64,000 nucleotides of DNA from Pseudoruegeria sp. SK021 (GCF_002119405.1 NZ_MTBG01000013.1:1-64000), one strand, 5' to 3'; positions 53,538-63,075 are shown, numbered from the stretch's first letter. Notes: a model not told the origin generated them from the letters alone. Translations and numbers: made by a program.

Positions 53538-54704
53538 ATGTCCCAAACGATCCAAGCGAAGGCTGCCCAGACCATCACTCAGGTCGAAGAGGCCGCCCTT
53601 CCCTTGCCGATGCCAAAGAACGACCTCGTGACGCTGGATCAGGCCGAGGCGCCGGTTGCCGACGAAATCCGGCGCCGGATGGACGAAATCGATCTGACCA
53701 ATACCGGCTCGATCATCGCGTTCGGATCGGGCGCGCAGGCCGAATTGCAGCAGATCAGTCAGGCGATGCTGGCCGATGTGCGCAACAAGGATGTCGGCCC
53801 GGCGGGCGACAGCCTGAAGGAAATCGTGTCCACCATTCGTGGGTTTTCCGTCGAAGAATTAGACCCGAATCGCAAGCGGTCCTGGTGGGACAAGCTGACT
53901 GGCAAGATGACCCCCGTGGCCCAATTCATGGCCCGGTATGAGAATGTTCAGGACCAGATCGACAAGATCACCGATACGCTGCTGGGGCACGAGCATAAGC
54001 TGTTGAAAGACATCAAGTCGCTCGACCTGCTCTACGCCAAGACCTTGGCCTTCTACGATGAGTTGGCGGTATATATCGCGGCAGGTGACGCGAAACTGAC
54101 GGCGCTAGACAGCACCGACATCCCTGCCAAAGAGGCCGCGGTGGCCGCCCAAGCCCCGGAACAGCAAGTGATGGCTGCGCAAGAACTGCGCGATCTGCGG
54201 GCCGCACGGGACGATCTGGAACGGCGGGTCCACGACCTGCGCCTGACCCGTCAGGTGACAATGCAAAGCCTGCCCTCAATTCGGTTGGTGCAGGAAAACG
54301 ACAAGTCGCTGGTCACCAAGATCAACTCGACGCTCGTCAACACTGTGCCGCTGTGGGAAACCCAACTGGCACAAGCCGTGACGATCCAGCGCTCCTCCGA
54401 AGCGGCGTCGGCCGTCAAAGAAGCCAGCGATCTGACCAATGAGCTGCTCACTGCCAACGCCAAGAACCTCCGGCAGGCCAACGCCACCGTCCGCAAGGAA
54501 ATGGAACGCGGTGTGTTTGATATTGAAGCGGTCAAAGCGGCAAATGCCGATCTGATCGGCACGATCGAAGACAGCCTGCGCATTGCCGACGAAGGCAAGG
54601 CCAAGCGCAAGGCGGCTGAACAGGACTTGGTCAAGATGGAGCACGACTTGCGCGATACCCTGTCCGCCGCGAAGGCGTCATCCGCATCCAACCCGCCCGC
54701 ATAG
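53538..54704 (+). CDS. telA: TelA-family toxic anion resistance protein
   Basis: The 388-residue protein is an almost all-helical TelA (KlaA-like) protein: S-G-A-Q-A-E-L-Q-Q-I-S-Q near residue 62, the K-S-L-D-L-L-Y-A-K-T-L-A-F-Y-D-E-L region near residue 156, and Q-S-L-P-S-I-R-L-V-Q near residue 240. TelA proteins were named from tellurite resistance plasmids and occur in chromosomal stress clusters with XpaC and Ter proteins. The precise activity is unknown. CCGGAGAACC precedes the ATG. Confidence 0.9.
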   Translation: MSQTIQAKAAQTITQVEEAALPLPMPKNDLVTLDQAEAPVADEIRRRMDEIDLTNTGSIIAFGSGAQAELQQISQAMLADVRNKDVGPAGDSLKEIVSTIRGFSVEELDPNRKRSWWDKLTGKMTPVAQFMARYENVQDQIDKITDTLLGHEHKLLKDIKSLDLLYAKTLAFYDELAVYIAAGDAKLTALDSTDIPAKEAAVAAQAPEQQVMAAQELRDLRAARDDLERRVHDLRLTRQVTMQSLPSIRLVQENDKSLVTKINSTLVNTVPLWETQLAQAVTIQRSSEAASAVKEASDLTNELLTANAKNLRQANATVRKEMERGVFDIEAVKAANADLIGTIEDSLRIADEGKAKRKAAEQDLVKMEHDLRDTLSAAKASSASNPPA

Positions 54705-54716
54705 TGAGGTGATCCC

Positions 54717-55706
54717 ATGCGCCCCGGCGCAGCTTTGTTTCGACGGGTCACGGGGGCCGCTGTCATGGCGGGCCTCGCGGCTTGCACAACCCCAAGCATT
54801 GCGCCGCCTGCGGCGCCCGTCCCTGTGGCCCCACCCGAGGCCATTCCGCGCCCGGCACCTCAGGCATCGGACGAAAGCAAAGCGCTGACCGCGCGGTATT
54901 CCGGGCTGGAATCAGATCTGTTGTCCCGCGGCCTGCTGCGCACTGATGGCGGCGGCATTGACACTCCGTTCGACGCGCGCATTTTGGCCAAGAATTTTAT
55001 CCAAGTGGCGCTGTATGACGAATATGTTCCGGGTAGTAGCGGGCTAATCGCACGCGAAACCGCCAGTCGTCTGCGCCGCTGGCAAGACCCGGTGCGCCTG
55101 TCCATGGAATTTGGCAGCACCGTGCCCGACACGCAAAAGCGCAAGGATATGGCCGACGTTCAAGCGCTGGTCAGGGATCTGGTCTCGGCGTCCGATCACC
55201 CGATCTCGGTCTCCGACGATCAGCCAAATTTCGTGGTGTTGGTCATCAACGAGGACGAACGGCAGGCGATTGCGCCCCGACTGCGGGCTTTGATACCGGG
55301 GATCAGCGCGGACGTCATTCAGACGGTCACCACCATGCCGCCCACGACGTTCTGCATGGTCATCGCCTTTTCCAGCGACGACAGTCCGTATATTTACCGC
55401 CGCGCCGTCAGCATTGTGCGCGCCGAACATCCGTCGAAATTGCGGGCCTCGTGCTTTCACGAAGAGATCACGCAAGGCATGGGTCTAGCGAATGACAGCC
55501 CGGTGGCGCGACCGTCAATCTTCAACGATGACGAAGAATTCGCGCTGTTGACCAAGCAGGACCGGCTGATGTTGACGATCCTCTACGATCCGCGCTTGTC
55601 TCCGGGCATGACCCGTGCGCAAGCGGAACCGATCGTCAAACAGATTGCAAACGAACTACTGCCACCCCAAACTCTTTCAAGTTTCCACGAGGCGAGAGAA
55701 AGCTAA
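54717..55706 (+). CDS. DUF2927 lipoprotein
   Basis: The 329-residue protein has a lipoprotein signal ending in LAAC near residue 22, a Pro/Ala-rich linker, and a DUF2927 domain from residue 80 to 300 (F-I-Q-V-A-L-Y-D-E-Y, then S-C-F-H-E-E-I-T-Q-G-M-G-L-A-N-D near residue 248). The F-H-E-E-I/HExxQ-like stretch recalls metalloproteases but lacks the full HExxH form. DUF2927 is common in Rhodobacterales envelopes with no known role. GTGAGGTGATCCC precedes the ATG, 12 bases after telA. Confidence 0.85.
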   Translation: MRPGAALFRRVTGAAVMAGLAACTTPSIAPPAAPVPVAPPEAIPRPAPQASDESKALTARYSGLESDLLSRGLLRTDGGGIDTPFDARILAKNFIQVALYDEYVPGSSGLIARETASRLRRWQDPVRLSMEFGSTVPDTQKRKDMADVQALVRDLVSASDHPISVSDDQPNFVVLVINEDERQAIAPRLRALIPGISADVIQTVTTMPPTTFCMVIAFSSDDSPYIYRRAVSIVRAEHPSKLRASCFHEEITQGMGLANDSPVARPSIFNDDEEFALLTKQDRLMLTILYDPRLSPGMTRAQAEPIVKQIANELLPPQTLSSFHEARES

Positions 55707-55707
55707 C

Positions 55708-56832
55708 ATGTCCATATTTAATTTCCTCTCGGGAGAGTTCATTGACGTCATCCATTGGACCGACGACACCCGGAACACCATGGTGTGGCGGTTTGAACGT
55801 CAGGGCCACGCGATCAAATACGGGGCTAAGCTGACCGTCCGCGAGGGACAAGCAGCCGTATTCGTCCACGAGGGGCAGATTGCCGACGTGTTCACACCAG
55901 GCCTTTACATGTTGGAAACCAACAACATGCCGGTGATGACGACGCTTCAGCACTGGGATCATGGCTTTCGCTCGCCGTTCAAGTCCGAAATCTATTTCGT
56001 CAACACGACCCGGTTCAACAATCTGAAATGGGGCACCAAGAACCCGATCATTCTGCGCGATCCGGAATACGGTCCGGTACGGGTCCGCGCCTTCGGCACC
56101 TACACGATCCGCGTGTCTGACCCGGCACGGTTCATGGTTGAAATCGTCGGGACCGACGGTGAGTTCACCATGGATGAGATCAGCTTTCAGGTCCGCAATA
56201 TCATCGTTCAGGAATTCAGCCGGGTGATCGCCGCGTCCGGCATTCCGGTGCTGGACATGGCGGCAAACACCGCCGACCTTGGCAAGCTGATCGCAACCGA
56301 AATCAGCGCGACCCTGACCGGCTATGGCCTGACCATGCCCGAACTCTATATCGAAAACATCTCTCTGCCCGAAGCGGTCGAGGCCGCGCTCGACAAACGC
56401 ACATCGGCGGGACTTGCCGGTGATTTGGGCCGCTTTACCCAATATTCCGCCGCCGAGGCAATGACCGCCGCAGCCGCCACCCCCGGCAGTGCCATGGGCG
56501 CATCAATCGGGGCCGGCATGGGCATGGGCATGGGGGCACAGATGACGCAGCCCGGCCCGTGGGGCGCCCGCCCGCAACAACCCGCAGCCCAAGCTGCCCC
56601 GATGCAGCCCCCGCCGCCACCGCCAGTGGAACATGTCTGGCACATTGCCGAAGGCGGCGCGACCAAAGGGCCATTCTCAAAGGCCGCCATGGGCCGCATG
56701 GTCACGGATGGCGCGCTGACGCGGGAAACTCATGTCTGGACCGCGGGACAGGACGGCTGGATTCGTGCCGAGGACGTCACAGAACTGGCGCAGCTTTTCA
56801 CGGTGATGCCGCCGCCACCACCCGGTGCCTGA
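55708..56832 (+). CDS. SPFH-domain protein with C-terminal GYF_2 domain
   Basis: The 374-residue protein has an SPFH (stomatin/flotillin/HflK-like) region at residues 20-235: Y-G-A-K-L-T-V-R-E-G-Q-A-A-V, T-P-G-L-Y-M-L-E-T near residue 62, and P-E-L-Y-I-E-N-I-S. A Met/Gly-Ala-Pro linker (including M-G-M-G-M-G-A) leads to a GYF_2 domain at residues 310-360 (W-H-I-A-E-G-G-A-T-K-G-P-F). SPFH proteins scaffold membrane microdomains; GYF_2 domains bind proline-rich partners. The ATG at 55708 follows the DUF2927 stop by one base; the frame upstream overlaps that gene. Confidence 0.88.
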   Translation: MSIFNFLSGEFIDVIHWTDDTRNTMVWRFERQGHAIKYGAKLTVREGQAAVFVHEGQIADVFTPGLYMLETNNMPVMTTLQHWDHGFRSPFKSEIYFVNTTRFNNLKWGTKNPIILRDPEYGPVRVRAFGTYTIRVSDPARFMVEIVGTDGEFTMDEISFQVRNIIVQEFSRVIAASGIPVLDMAANTADLGKLIATEISATLTGYGLTMPELYIENISLPEAVEAALDKRTSAGLAGDLGRFTQYSAAEAMTAAAATPGSAMGASIGAGMGMGMGAQMTQPGPWGARPQQPAAQAAPMQPPPPPPVEHVWHIAEGGATKGPFSKAAMGRMVTDGALTRETHVWTAGQDGWIRAEDVTELAQLFTVMPPPPPGA

Positions 56833-56883
56833 GCGATCCTTGATGCGCCGTAACTTGCCTTTCGTTTACGACCGGGACTTGTG

Positions 56884-57987
56884 ATGTCAACCGAGATGGA
56901 ACAGCACAAGTTTCCGTGCGAACAATGCGGTGCCGACTTGCGGTTTGATCCCGGTCAGGGCCAGCTTATTTGTGACCATTGCGGCCACACGCAAGAGCTG
57001 ACCGACCGCAGCAACAATCCGTGGGGAAGCACCACCCTAAGGGAGATGGATTTCAAGACGGCCCTCGACGGGCGCTTGCCCGAGGTCGATCTGGAAGAAA
57101 CCCGGGTCCTGAATTGCAGCAATTGCGGCGCGCAGGTCGAATTTGAACCGGGCATTCATGCCGCCGAATGCCCGTTCTGCGCCACTCCGGTCGTGACCGA
57201 TACCGGCATCAGCCGCCACATCAAACCCAAGGGCCTGCTGCCCTTTGCGATGGATCAGAATGCCGCCAAATCGGCGATGACCGACTGGTTGGGGCGCCTG
57301 TGGTTCGCCCCGTCCGGACTGGCAGATTATGCCCGCAAGGGCCGCCGACTTGACGGCATTTATGTCCCCTACTGGACCTTCGATGCCAGGACCCGCAGCC
57401 GCTATACCGGTCAGCACGGCACGGTGTATTATGAGACCCGAACTGTGCGTCGGGACGGCAAGTTGCATACCGAAAGGGTCGCGAAAGTGCGCTGGCGTTC
57501 AGCGCGGGGCCAAGTTGCGCGGATGTTCGACGATGTTCTGGTGCTGGCCAGCCGGTCGTTGCCGCGCAAGTTTACTGATGGGCTGATGCCGTGGGATCTG
57601 TCGCAACTTGAACCCTACGCGCCAGAATATCTGGCCGGGTTGCGGGCTGAAGCCTATATGATCGAGCTTGACGAAGCCTTTGGAACCGCCCGCGCCGAGA
57701 TGGACCGCACCATTGAGCGGGACGTGCGCTTTGACATCGGCGGCGACCGACAGCGGGTGACCAGCATCGACACGCAGGTCTCGGATGTGACCTTCAAACA
57801 CGTCTTGCTGCCGATCTGGGTGGCGGCCTACCGATACAACGGCAAAAGCTATCGGTTTGTCGTGAACGGGCAAACCGGGCGGGTCCAAGGCGAACGCCCC
57901 TACTCGGTCTGGAAGATTGCGGCAGCCGTGATTGTGGGCCTTTTGATCGCTGGCGGCATCGCGTATGTTAACGCTATCAGCCAATAG
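56884..57987 (+). CDS. Zinc-ribbon membrane protein (TFIIB-type ribbon, C-terminal helix)
   Basis: The 367-residue protein starts with two zinc ribbons (CEQCGAD at residue 10 with a partner CDHCG near 29, then NCSNCGAQ near residue 76 and CPFC near 95). A middle part with P-Y-W-T-F-D-A-R-T-R-S-R-Y-T-G follows, and one membrane helix lies at the C terminus (residues 342-362). Databases often mislabel such proteins as primosomal helicase-like; no helicase motif is present. The GTG at 56881 is an alternative start. It follows the SPFH-GYF gene and is the last gene of the cluster with the TelA-type genes. Confidence 0.85.
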   Translation: MSTEMEQHKFPCEQCGADLRFDPGQGQLICDHCGHTQELTDRSNNPWGSTTLREMDFKTALDGRLPEVDLEETRVLNCSNCGAQVEFEPGIHAAECPFCATPVVTDTGISRHIKPKGLLPFAMDQNAAKSAMTDWLGRLWFAPSGLADYARKGRRLDGIYVPYWTFDARTRSRYTGQHGTVYYETRTVRRDGKLHTERVAKVRWRSARGQVARMFDDVLVLASRSLPRKFTDGLMPWDLSQLEPYAPEYLAGLRAEAYMIELDEAFGTARAEMDRTIERDVRFDIGGDRQRVTSIDTQVSDVTFKHVLLPIWVAAYRYNGKSYRFVVNGQTGRVQGERPYSVWKIAAAVIVGLLIAGGIAYVNAISQ

Positions 57988-58045
57988 CGGCGACCTTGGC
58001 GCACCCGCGACGGCGTGCGCCCAGACTATCTGAGGGGAGAAACGG

Positions 58046-58969
58046 ATGATCCTGTGCTGCGGCGAAGCCCTGATCGACATGCTGCCACGTCAAGCCACCA
58101 CTGGCGGAGCCTGTTTTCAACCCTTCTCGGGCGGCGCGGTGTTCAACACCTCCATCGCCCTTGGCCGCTTGGGCGCGCCTGCGGGCCTGTTCTCTGGTCT
58201 GTCCAACGATCTGTTTGGTGCGCAATTGGTCGCCACCCTGACCGATAGCGGCGTCGACACCGATTTGGCCGTGCGCAGCGACCGCCCGTCAACCCTTGCC
58301 TTCGTGGAATTGACCGACGGACAGGCGCGCTATGCGTTTTATGACGAAAACACCGCTGGCCGGATGCTGTCGGTCGATGACTTGCCCCCGATCCCTGCCG
58401 ATGTCAGCACCCTCTTTTTCGGTGGGATCAGCTTGGCGGTCGAACCATGTGGCGCCACCTACGAGCATCTGATGCTGACCGAGGGCACAACCCGGGTCAC
58501 CATGATCGACCCCAACATCCGCCCCGGCTTTATCAAGGATGAAAGCGCCTATCGGGCGCGGTTGGACCGGATGATCCGTGCAGCCGACATCGTGAAACTG
58601 TCAGATGAGGATCTGCATTGGCTGGTGGGCATCGGCGATAGTCGTGAGCTGGCACGCAAGGTCTTGGCCATGGGCCCGCGATTGGTCTGCATCACCGAGG
58701 GCGCCAAGGGTGCGTGGGGCATCACCGCCGACCATGACGTTTTTGTCAACGCAACCAAGGTCACGCCCGTCGATACTGTCGGGGCCGGCGACACCTTCAA
58801 CGCAGGCGTGCTGGCCGCGCTGCATGAGGCGGGGGCGTTGGCCGGTGGCACGCTTGCCACCCTGTCCGAAGAGGTCATCCGCGACGCTGTGCGTCTGGCG
58901 ACCCACGCGGCCGCCGTTACCGTATCCCGCGAGGGGGCCAATCCACCACGCCGATCTGAACTGGCCTGA
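58046..58969 (+). CDS. PfkB-family carbohydrate kinase (fructokinase-like)
   Basis: The 307-residue kinase has the N-terminal [11 protein letters not shown], the [15 protein letters not shown] site near residue 31 and the catalytic-base motif [14 protein letters not shown] near residue 247. The closeness to fructokinase is inferred from the G-E-A-L-I-D start and size; ribokinase or 2-keto-3-deoxygluconate kinase cannot be excluded. The stop overlaps the dtd start (TGATG), so dtd is translated with it. AGGGGAG precedes the ATG. Confidence 0.85.
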   Translation: MILCCGEALIDMLPRQATTGGACFQPFSGGAVFNTSIALGRLGAPAGLFSGLSNDLFGAQLVATLTDSGVDTDLAVRSDRPSTLAFVELTDGQARYAFYDENTAGRMLSVDDLPPIPADVSTLFFGGISLAVEPCGATYEHLMLTEGTTRVTMIDPNIRPGFIKDESAYRARLDRMIRAADIVKLSDEDLHWLVGIGDSRELARKVLAMGPRLVCITEGAKGAWGITADHDVFVNATKVTPVDTVGAGDTFNAGVLAALHEAGALAGGTLATLSEEVIRDAVRLATHAAAVTVSREGANPPRRSELA

Positions 58970-59418
58970 TGCGGGCGTTGATTCAGCGGGTCAGCTCTGC
59001 TGAGGTCCGGGTTGCAGATACCTGCATCGGCGCAATCGGTCCCGGCCTTGTGATCCTTGTCTGCGCCATGGCCGGTGACAGTGACAGCACGGTTGCCCCC
59101 TTGGCGGCCAAAATCGCCAAACTGAAGATTTTCAGCGACGAGGCCGGCAAGATGAACCGCTCGGTGTTGGACACGGGCGGCGCGGTCCTTGTCGTCAGCC
59201 AATTCACCCTTGCCGCCGACATCCGCAGCGGCAACCGGCCCGGGTTTTCCCATGCGGCCGCCCCCGCCGATGGCAAACGGCTCTATGAGGCGTTCGTCCA
59301 CGCGCTTTCTGACTTATCAGTGCCGGTCGAGACCGGAGAATTCGGCGCCGACATGGCGGTGCACCTGATCAATGACGGACCGGTCACCATCTGGATGGAT
59401 ACCGCCAAGCCTGCCTGA
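58969..59418 (+). CDS. dtd: D-aminoacyl-tRNA deacylase
   Basis: Dtd removes D-amino acids from tRNA. The 149-residue length is normal. The signature regions are SQFTLAAD near residue 78 and [11 protein letters not shown] near residue 135; the family's GP dipeptide is in the second. The N-terminal [13 protein letters not shown] is the family start. It is translationally coupled to the kinase gene. Confidence 0.95.
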   Translation: MRALIQRVSSAEVRVADTCIGAIGPGLVILVCAMAGDSDSTVAPLAAKIAKLKIFSDEAGKMNRSVLDTGGAVLVVSQFTLAADIRSGNRPGFSHAAAPADGKRLYEAFVHALSDLSVPVETGEFGADMAVHLINDGPVTIWMDTAKPA

Positions 59419-59450
59419 TCCCAGCGCCTTTACAGATTTCCCGTACCGGC

Positions 59451-60998
59451 CTAGCCATGCGCATCAACTGTCTTGTCCTTCGGGGGCACCTTCATCAACA
59501 GCGCCGCCATCGCCAATCCCGCAAACAGAACCGTGATCAATAGGAAAATGTCGACGAAGGACATGACCGTGGCTTGCTGCTGAACCCGCAGGCTCAATTG
59601 CATCAACGCGCCGGTGGCCCCTTCCAGACCCTGTGCGTCGAGGTTTGCCTCCATCATCGACAATTGCCGCAACACTTCCGGGTTTGACCAATTCAGATGC
59701 TCAGACAGGCGCTCGGCATGCAGGACATTGCGATTCGACAGCAGGGTGTTGATGACCGCAAGCCCCACAGCACCGCCCAGATTGCGCATCAGGTTGTACA
59801 GGCCCGATGCCCCTTTCATTTTCGAGGCCGGCAAGGTGCCAAGGGCAAGGTTGTTGATCGGCACCATACAGATCATCAACGACAACCCGCGCAAGATTTG
59901 CGGCACCAGCAATTCGTTGAAATCCCAATCCGCGGTTAGCCCCGTCAGCATCCATGTCGACGTGGCGAACCCCAGAAATCCGAGCAGCAACATCAGCCGC
60001 AGGTCAATTTTCGACGCCAACATCCCAGCAAGCGGCGCTGAGGCGAACATCGCCAGCCCGGACACAAACACCGTCTGTCCAATCATCAGGCTGTCATAGC
60101 CCCGGATCGACGACAGATAGAGCGGGTACAAATAGGTCAGCCCGTAAAGCCCGATCCCCATCACGAACGAAAACAGCGAGCCGACGGAAAAGTTGGCGTT
60201 GGTAAAGGCCGACAGATCAACAATGGGCTCATCACGGGTCAAGGCCCGCCAGAAGGTGACAACACCGCCGACCACCATCACCCCGGCCAAAATGGCCACA
60301 AGGTGATCTTGAAACCAGTCGTTGTTTGGGCCTTCCTCCAGCACATACTCCATGCCGCCCAGAAACCCGGCCAGCGCCGCCAGACCGATCCAGTCAAAGC
60401 GTTTGAGCAGCGGCCAATCCGGCTTATCAAAGTCGATCAACAGATAAGCCCCGATCGCCACGGCAATTCCCGGTGGAACATTGACCAGAAACAGCCAATG
60501 CCATGACAGGGTCGCACTCAGATATCCGCCCACGGTCGGACCAACGGTCGGCGCTAGAGTCGCAATCAACCCGATCATTGGCGACACAAGATTGCGCTTG
60601 GAGGGTGGAAAGATCGTAAATGCCGCCGCAAAGACTGCTGGGATCATGCCGCCGCCCAGAAAGCCCTGCACCCCGCGCCAAAGGATCATCTCATTGATCG
60701 ATCCCGCAGTCGCGCACATGAAACTGGCGGCAGTAAATCCCGCAGCCGAGATGGAAAACAGCAGCCGCGTTGACATCGCCCGTGCCAGAAACCCCGACAG
60801 CGGAATCATGATAACCTCGGCGATCAGGTAACTGGTCTGAACCCAGCTGATCTCATCCGGGCTGGCGGCCAACCCCGCCTGAATTTCGGGCAAAGACGCC
60901 GACACGATCTGAATGTCGAGAATGGCCATGAACATGCCGACGACCATCACCAAAAAGGCGATCAGTCGGCGCGGTGTCATCTCTGGTTCGGCGGACAT
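59451..60998 (-). CDS. emrB: DHA2-family multidrug efflux MFS transporter, EmrB-like
   Basis: The 515-residue protein has 14 membrane helices, as in EmrB. Motif marks are L-D-I-Q-I-V-S-A-S-L-P near residue 27, W-V-Q-T-S-Y-L-I-A-E-V near residue 52, and G-P-T-V-G-G-Y near residue 152. It exports hydrophobic drugs or other toxic compounds with protons. Its ATG follows the emrA stop after one base (TGAGATG), so the two are translated together and probably form the inner-membrane pair of a tripartite pump. No TolC-like gene lies in the window. Confidence 0.93.
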   Translation of the reverse strand: MSAEPEMTPRRLIAFLVMVVGMFMAILDIQIVSASLPEIQAGLAASPDEISWVQTSYLIAEVIMIPLSGFLARAMSTRLLFSISAAGFTAASFMCATAGSINEMILWRGVQGFLGGGMIPAVFAAAFTIFPPSKRNLVSPMIGLIATLAPTVGPTVGGYLSATLSWHWLFLVNVPPGIAVAIGAYLLIDFDKPDWPLLKRFDWIGLAALAGFLGGMEYVLEEGPNNDWFQDHLVAILAGVMVVGGVVTFWRALTRDEPIVDLSAFTNANFSVGSLFSFVMGIGLYGLTYLYPLYLSSIRGYDSLMIGQTVFVSGLAMFASAPLAGMLASKIDLRLMLLLGFLGFATSTWMLTGLTADWDFNELLVPQILRGLSLMICMVPINNLALGTLPASKMKGASGLYNLMRNLGGAVGLAVINTLLSNRNVLHAERLSEHLNWSNPEVLRQLSMMEANLDAQGLEGATGALMQLSLRVQQQATVMSFVDIFLLITVLFAGLAMAALLMKVPPKDKTVDAHG

Positions 60999-60999
60999 C

Positions 61000-62199
61000 T
61001 CACTGGGCCGCAGCAAGCGCGGCGATATCGGCCGTCTTTGTCGCAGCGGCCCCACCGGTCCGGCTGTCAACTTCGACGGTCACGGACAAGCCCGCGCGGA
61101 TACCGCCAGTCGCCAGCGCCGCATCGGGCACATTGATCCGCACCGGCACGCGCTGCACCACCTTGGTGAAGTTGCCGGTGGCATTGTCCGCTGGCAACAG
61201 CGAAAACACCGCCCCGGTGGCCGGGGACGCCGACGCCACCGTGCTGGCAAAGTCTTGCCCCGGCAGGGCGTCGAACGACAGATGCACGGTGGAGCCGGGC
61301 ACAATGCCATCCATCTGTGTTTCCTTGAAATTTGCCTCGACATAGAGACCGTCTTGCGGGACCAACGCGGCCAACCGCACCCCGGCAGAGACCAGATCGC
61401 CGGTCTCGATGGCAAGATTGGCAATCACGCCGTCAACAGGGGCGCGCAGGACAGTGAGATCAAGATCGCGTTGTGCTTGATCCACCGCGATGTCCAGCGC
61501 GCGCCGTGCACCGTCTGATTCCGCCCGCTCCGCTTGCAAGACCGCGACCTGCGCTTCGGCACTGGCGACAAAGGCCCGCGCTTTGGCCATCTCGGCGGTC
61601 GCGGTCTCGAAATCCTCAATCGCGGCATCCAATTGCGCCTGCGCCACCACCTTGCGATCCGACAGGCCTTGGACCCGGGTTAAAGTGGTCTGGGCGTTTC
61701 GCAATTGCGCCTGCGCCGAATCGCGCATCGCCTCGGCCTCGGCCACACTGGCTTTGGCGGCGGTGATCTGGGCGTCGATTCGCTGCAAGGTCAAACCCGC
61801 CGTCGCCACCCGGCTTTTCGCCGTTTCAAGCGCATTGCGGTAATCGCCATCGTCCAATCGGATTAAGACGTCACCGGCGGCCACTCGGTCATTGGCCTGT
61901 ACGGCAAGGTCGGTCACATAGCCTTGGACCCGGCTGGAAATCAGGGTGATGTCGGCGTCGACATAGGCATCATCGGTCGAAACCATGAACCGGCCCGTCG
62001 TCCACCACTGATACCCCTCATATCCACCTGCCCCGATCACGGCGGCGGCAAGCAGACCGAAGATCACCGGTTTCAGGCCTCGGCGTTTGACCGAAGCCGC
62101 CTCAGGGCGGGCATGAGGCTGCGAGACCGGAACCCGGATCGTGCTGACCGGCGGCAAGCTGGCGCGCGGTGTCTCTGTCGTGGTCGGGTCTTGGGTCAT
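61000..62199 (-). CDS. emrA: HlyD-family membrane fusion protein, EmrA-like
   Basis: EmrA links EmrB to an outer-membrane channel across the periplasm. The 399-residue protein has a cytoplasmic N terminus of about 45 residues, one helix (V-I-F-G-L-L-A-A-A-V-I-G-A-G-G-Y), the biotinyl-lipoyl half motifs S-S-R-V-Q-G-Y-V-T-D-L and L-R-A-P-V-D-G-V-I-A, and a long coiled coil between them. AAGGACC precedes the ATG at 62199. It is divergent from the TetR-type regulator. Confidence 0.93.
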   Translation of the reverse strand: MTQDPTTTETPRASLPPVSTIRVPVSQPHARPEAASVKRRGLKPVIFGLLAAAVIGAGGYEGYQWWTTGRFMVSTDDAYVDADITLISSRVQGYVTDLAVQANDRVAAGDVLIRLDDGDYRNALETAKSRVATAGLTLQRIDAQITAAKASVAEAEAMRDSAQAQLRNAQTTLTRVQGLSDRKVVAQAQLDAAIEDFETATAEMAKARAFVASAEAQVAVLQAERAESDGARRALDIAVDQAQRDLDLTVLRAPVDGVIANLAIETGDLVSAGVRLAALVPQDGLYVEANFKETQMDGIVPGSTVHLSFDALPGQDFASTVASASPATGAVFSLLPADNATGNFTKVVQRVPVRINVPDAALATGGIRAGLSVTVEVDSRTGGAAATKTADIAALAAAQ

Positions 62200-62263
62200 T
62201 TGTGTGGTCCTTGCGGCATCCCCGGATGGGTACATCTGCGGGCGGGCTGGCGATCAGCCGGAT

Positions 62264-62279
62264 CGAACCGATTGGTTCG
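62264..62279. promoter_or_regulatory. Palindromic operator 1, emrA/tetR intergenic
   Basis: CGAACCGATTGGTTCG is a palindrome with arms CGAACC/GGTTCG. With one more base pair on each side (T at 62263, A at 62280) it becomes an 18-base site. It shares 15 of 16 bases with the second copy 59 bases away and sits 65 bases upstream of emrA. It is likely bound by the adjacent TetR-type protein. Confidence 0.75.
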
Positions 62280-62322
62280 AGGATCGACTTAGGCCAGCCG
62301 ACCGTGCCGATCAAGACTTCAC

Positions 62323-62338
62323 CGAACCGGTTGGTTCG
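62323..62338. promoter_or_regulatory. Palindromic operator 2, emrA/tetR intergenic
   Basis: CGAACCGGTTGGTTCG is the second near-identical palindrome, 48 bases upstream of the regulator's ATG. The two copies have the same spacing between arms, which supports one dimeric regulator binding both and controlling itself and the pump. Confidence 0.75.
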
Positions 62339-62385
62339 ATTATGCTGCACAGGTCCCTGTGCGAAATTGTTGGAGCTCGCCTTGA

Positions 62386-63075
62386 ATGAATAAGTTAGAT
62401 TGCACCGGGCCGGACCACATCCCACAAAAGCGCCGCCATGCAGCCGGCGCTGACCCGGCGAAGCGCGACCAGATTCTTGATGGTGCGGTCACCGCGTTTT
62501 TCAGTCGCGGCTTTGACGGCACCAGCATGAACGATGTCTGCCGCGCATCGAACGTATCCAAGGGGACGCTCTACGTCTATTTTGCCGACAAGGTGGCACT
62601 GTTCGAAGCCATGGTCTCGCGCGAACGGGACCGGTTGTTTCTGGGATTAGAGGCGACGCTGACCTCGGATCGACCCTTGGCCGAGAAACTGACCATCTTT
62701 GGCCGACAGGTGGCAGAAAGTCTTGGCTCCGACCGGGTGATCCGCACCCACCGCATGGTGATCGGTGCGGTCGAGACCCTTCCGGAACTAGGGGTTCGGT
62801 TCTACGATTCCGGCGCGCGCCGTGGTCAGGCGGGGTTGTTGAAGCTTCTCGAACGCGAAATCACACTGGGCCATCTGCGCATTCCCGATCCCGCCCTTGG
62901 CGCGTCGCAGTTTCTTGAATTGTGCCTTGCCGGGACGTTTCGGCAACGGCTGCTCGGCAAAGCTCCGCTGCCCCCCGCCCCGGACCGGATAGCGGCGACG
63001 GTCGACAGTGCGGTCACAATGTTTCTCACCGCCTATGCCGTGGGTGACAGGCAGGGCGGCACCGGCGCGGTTTAA
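62386..63075 (+). CDS. TetR/AcrR-family regulator of the efflux pair
   Basis: The 229-residue protein has a TetR helix-turn-helix at residues 25-75: R-D-Q-I-L-D-G-A-V-T-A-F-F, then F-D-G-T-S-M-N-D-V-C-R-A-S-N-V-S-K-G-T-L-Y, the recognition helix. The C-terminal part is the usual ligand-binding helical domain. It is divergent from emrAB, and the region between holds two matching palindromes, so it most likely represses the pump and itself until an inducer binds. GGAG 10-13 bases before the ATG is the only candidate ribosome-binding site. Confidence 0.92.
   Translation: MNKLDCTGPDHIPQKRRHAAGADPAKRDQILDGAVTAFFSRGFDGTSMNDVCRASNVSKGTLYVYFADKVALFEAMVSRERDRLFLGLEATLTSDRPLAEKLTIFGRQVAESLGSDRVIRTHRMVIGAVETLPELGVRFYDSGARRGQAGLLKLLEREITLGHLRIPDPALGASQFLELCLAGTFRQRLLGKAPLPPAPDRIAATVDSAVTMFLTAYAVGDRQGGTGAV

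Noticed and set aside
56510-56540. GGCATG tandem repeat within the SPFH-GYF gene
   Set aside because: It is a short in-frame Gly-Met run in a flexible linker; it shows no sign of being a CRISPR, mobile or regulatory repeat.
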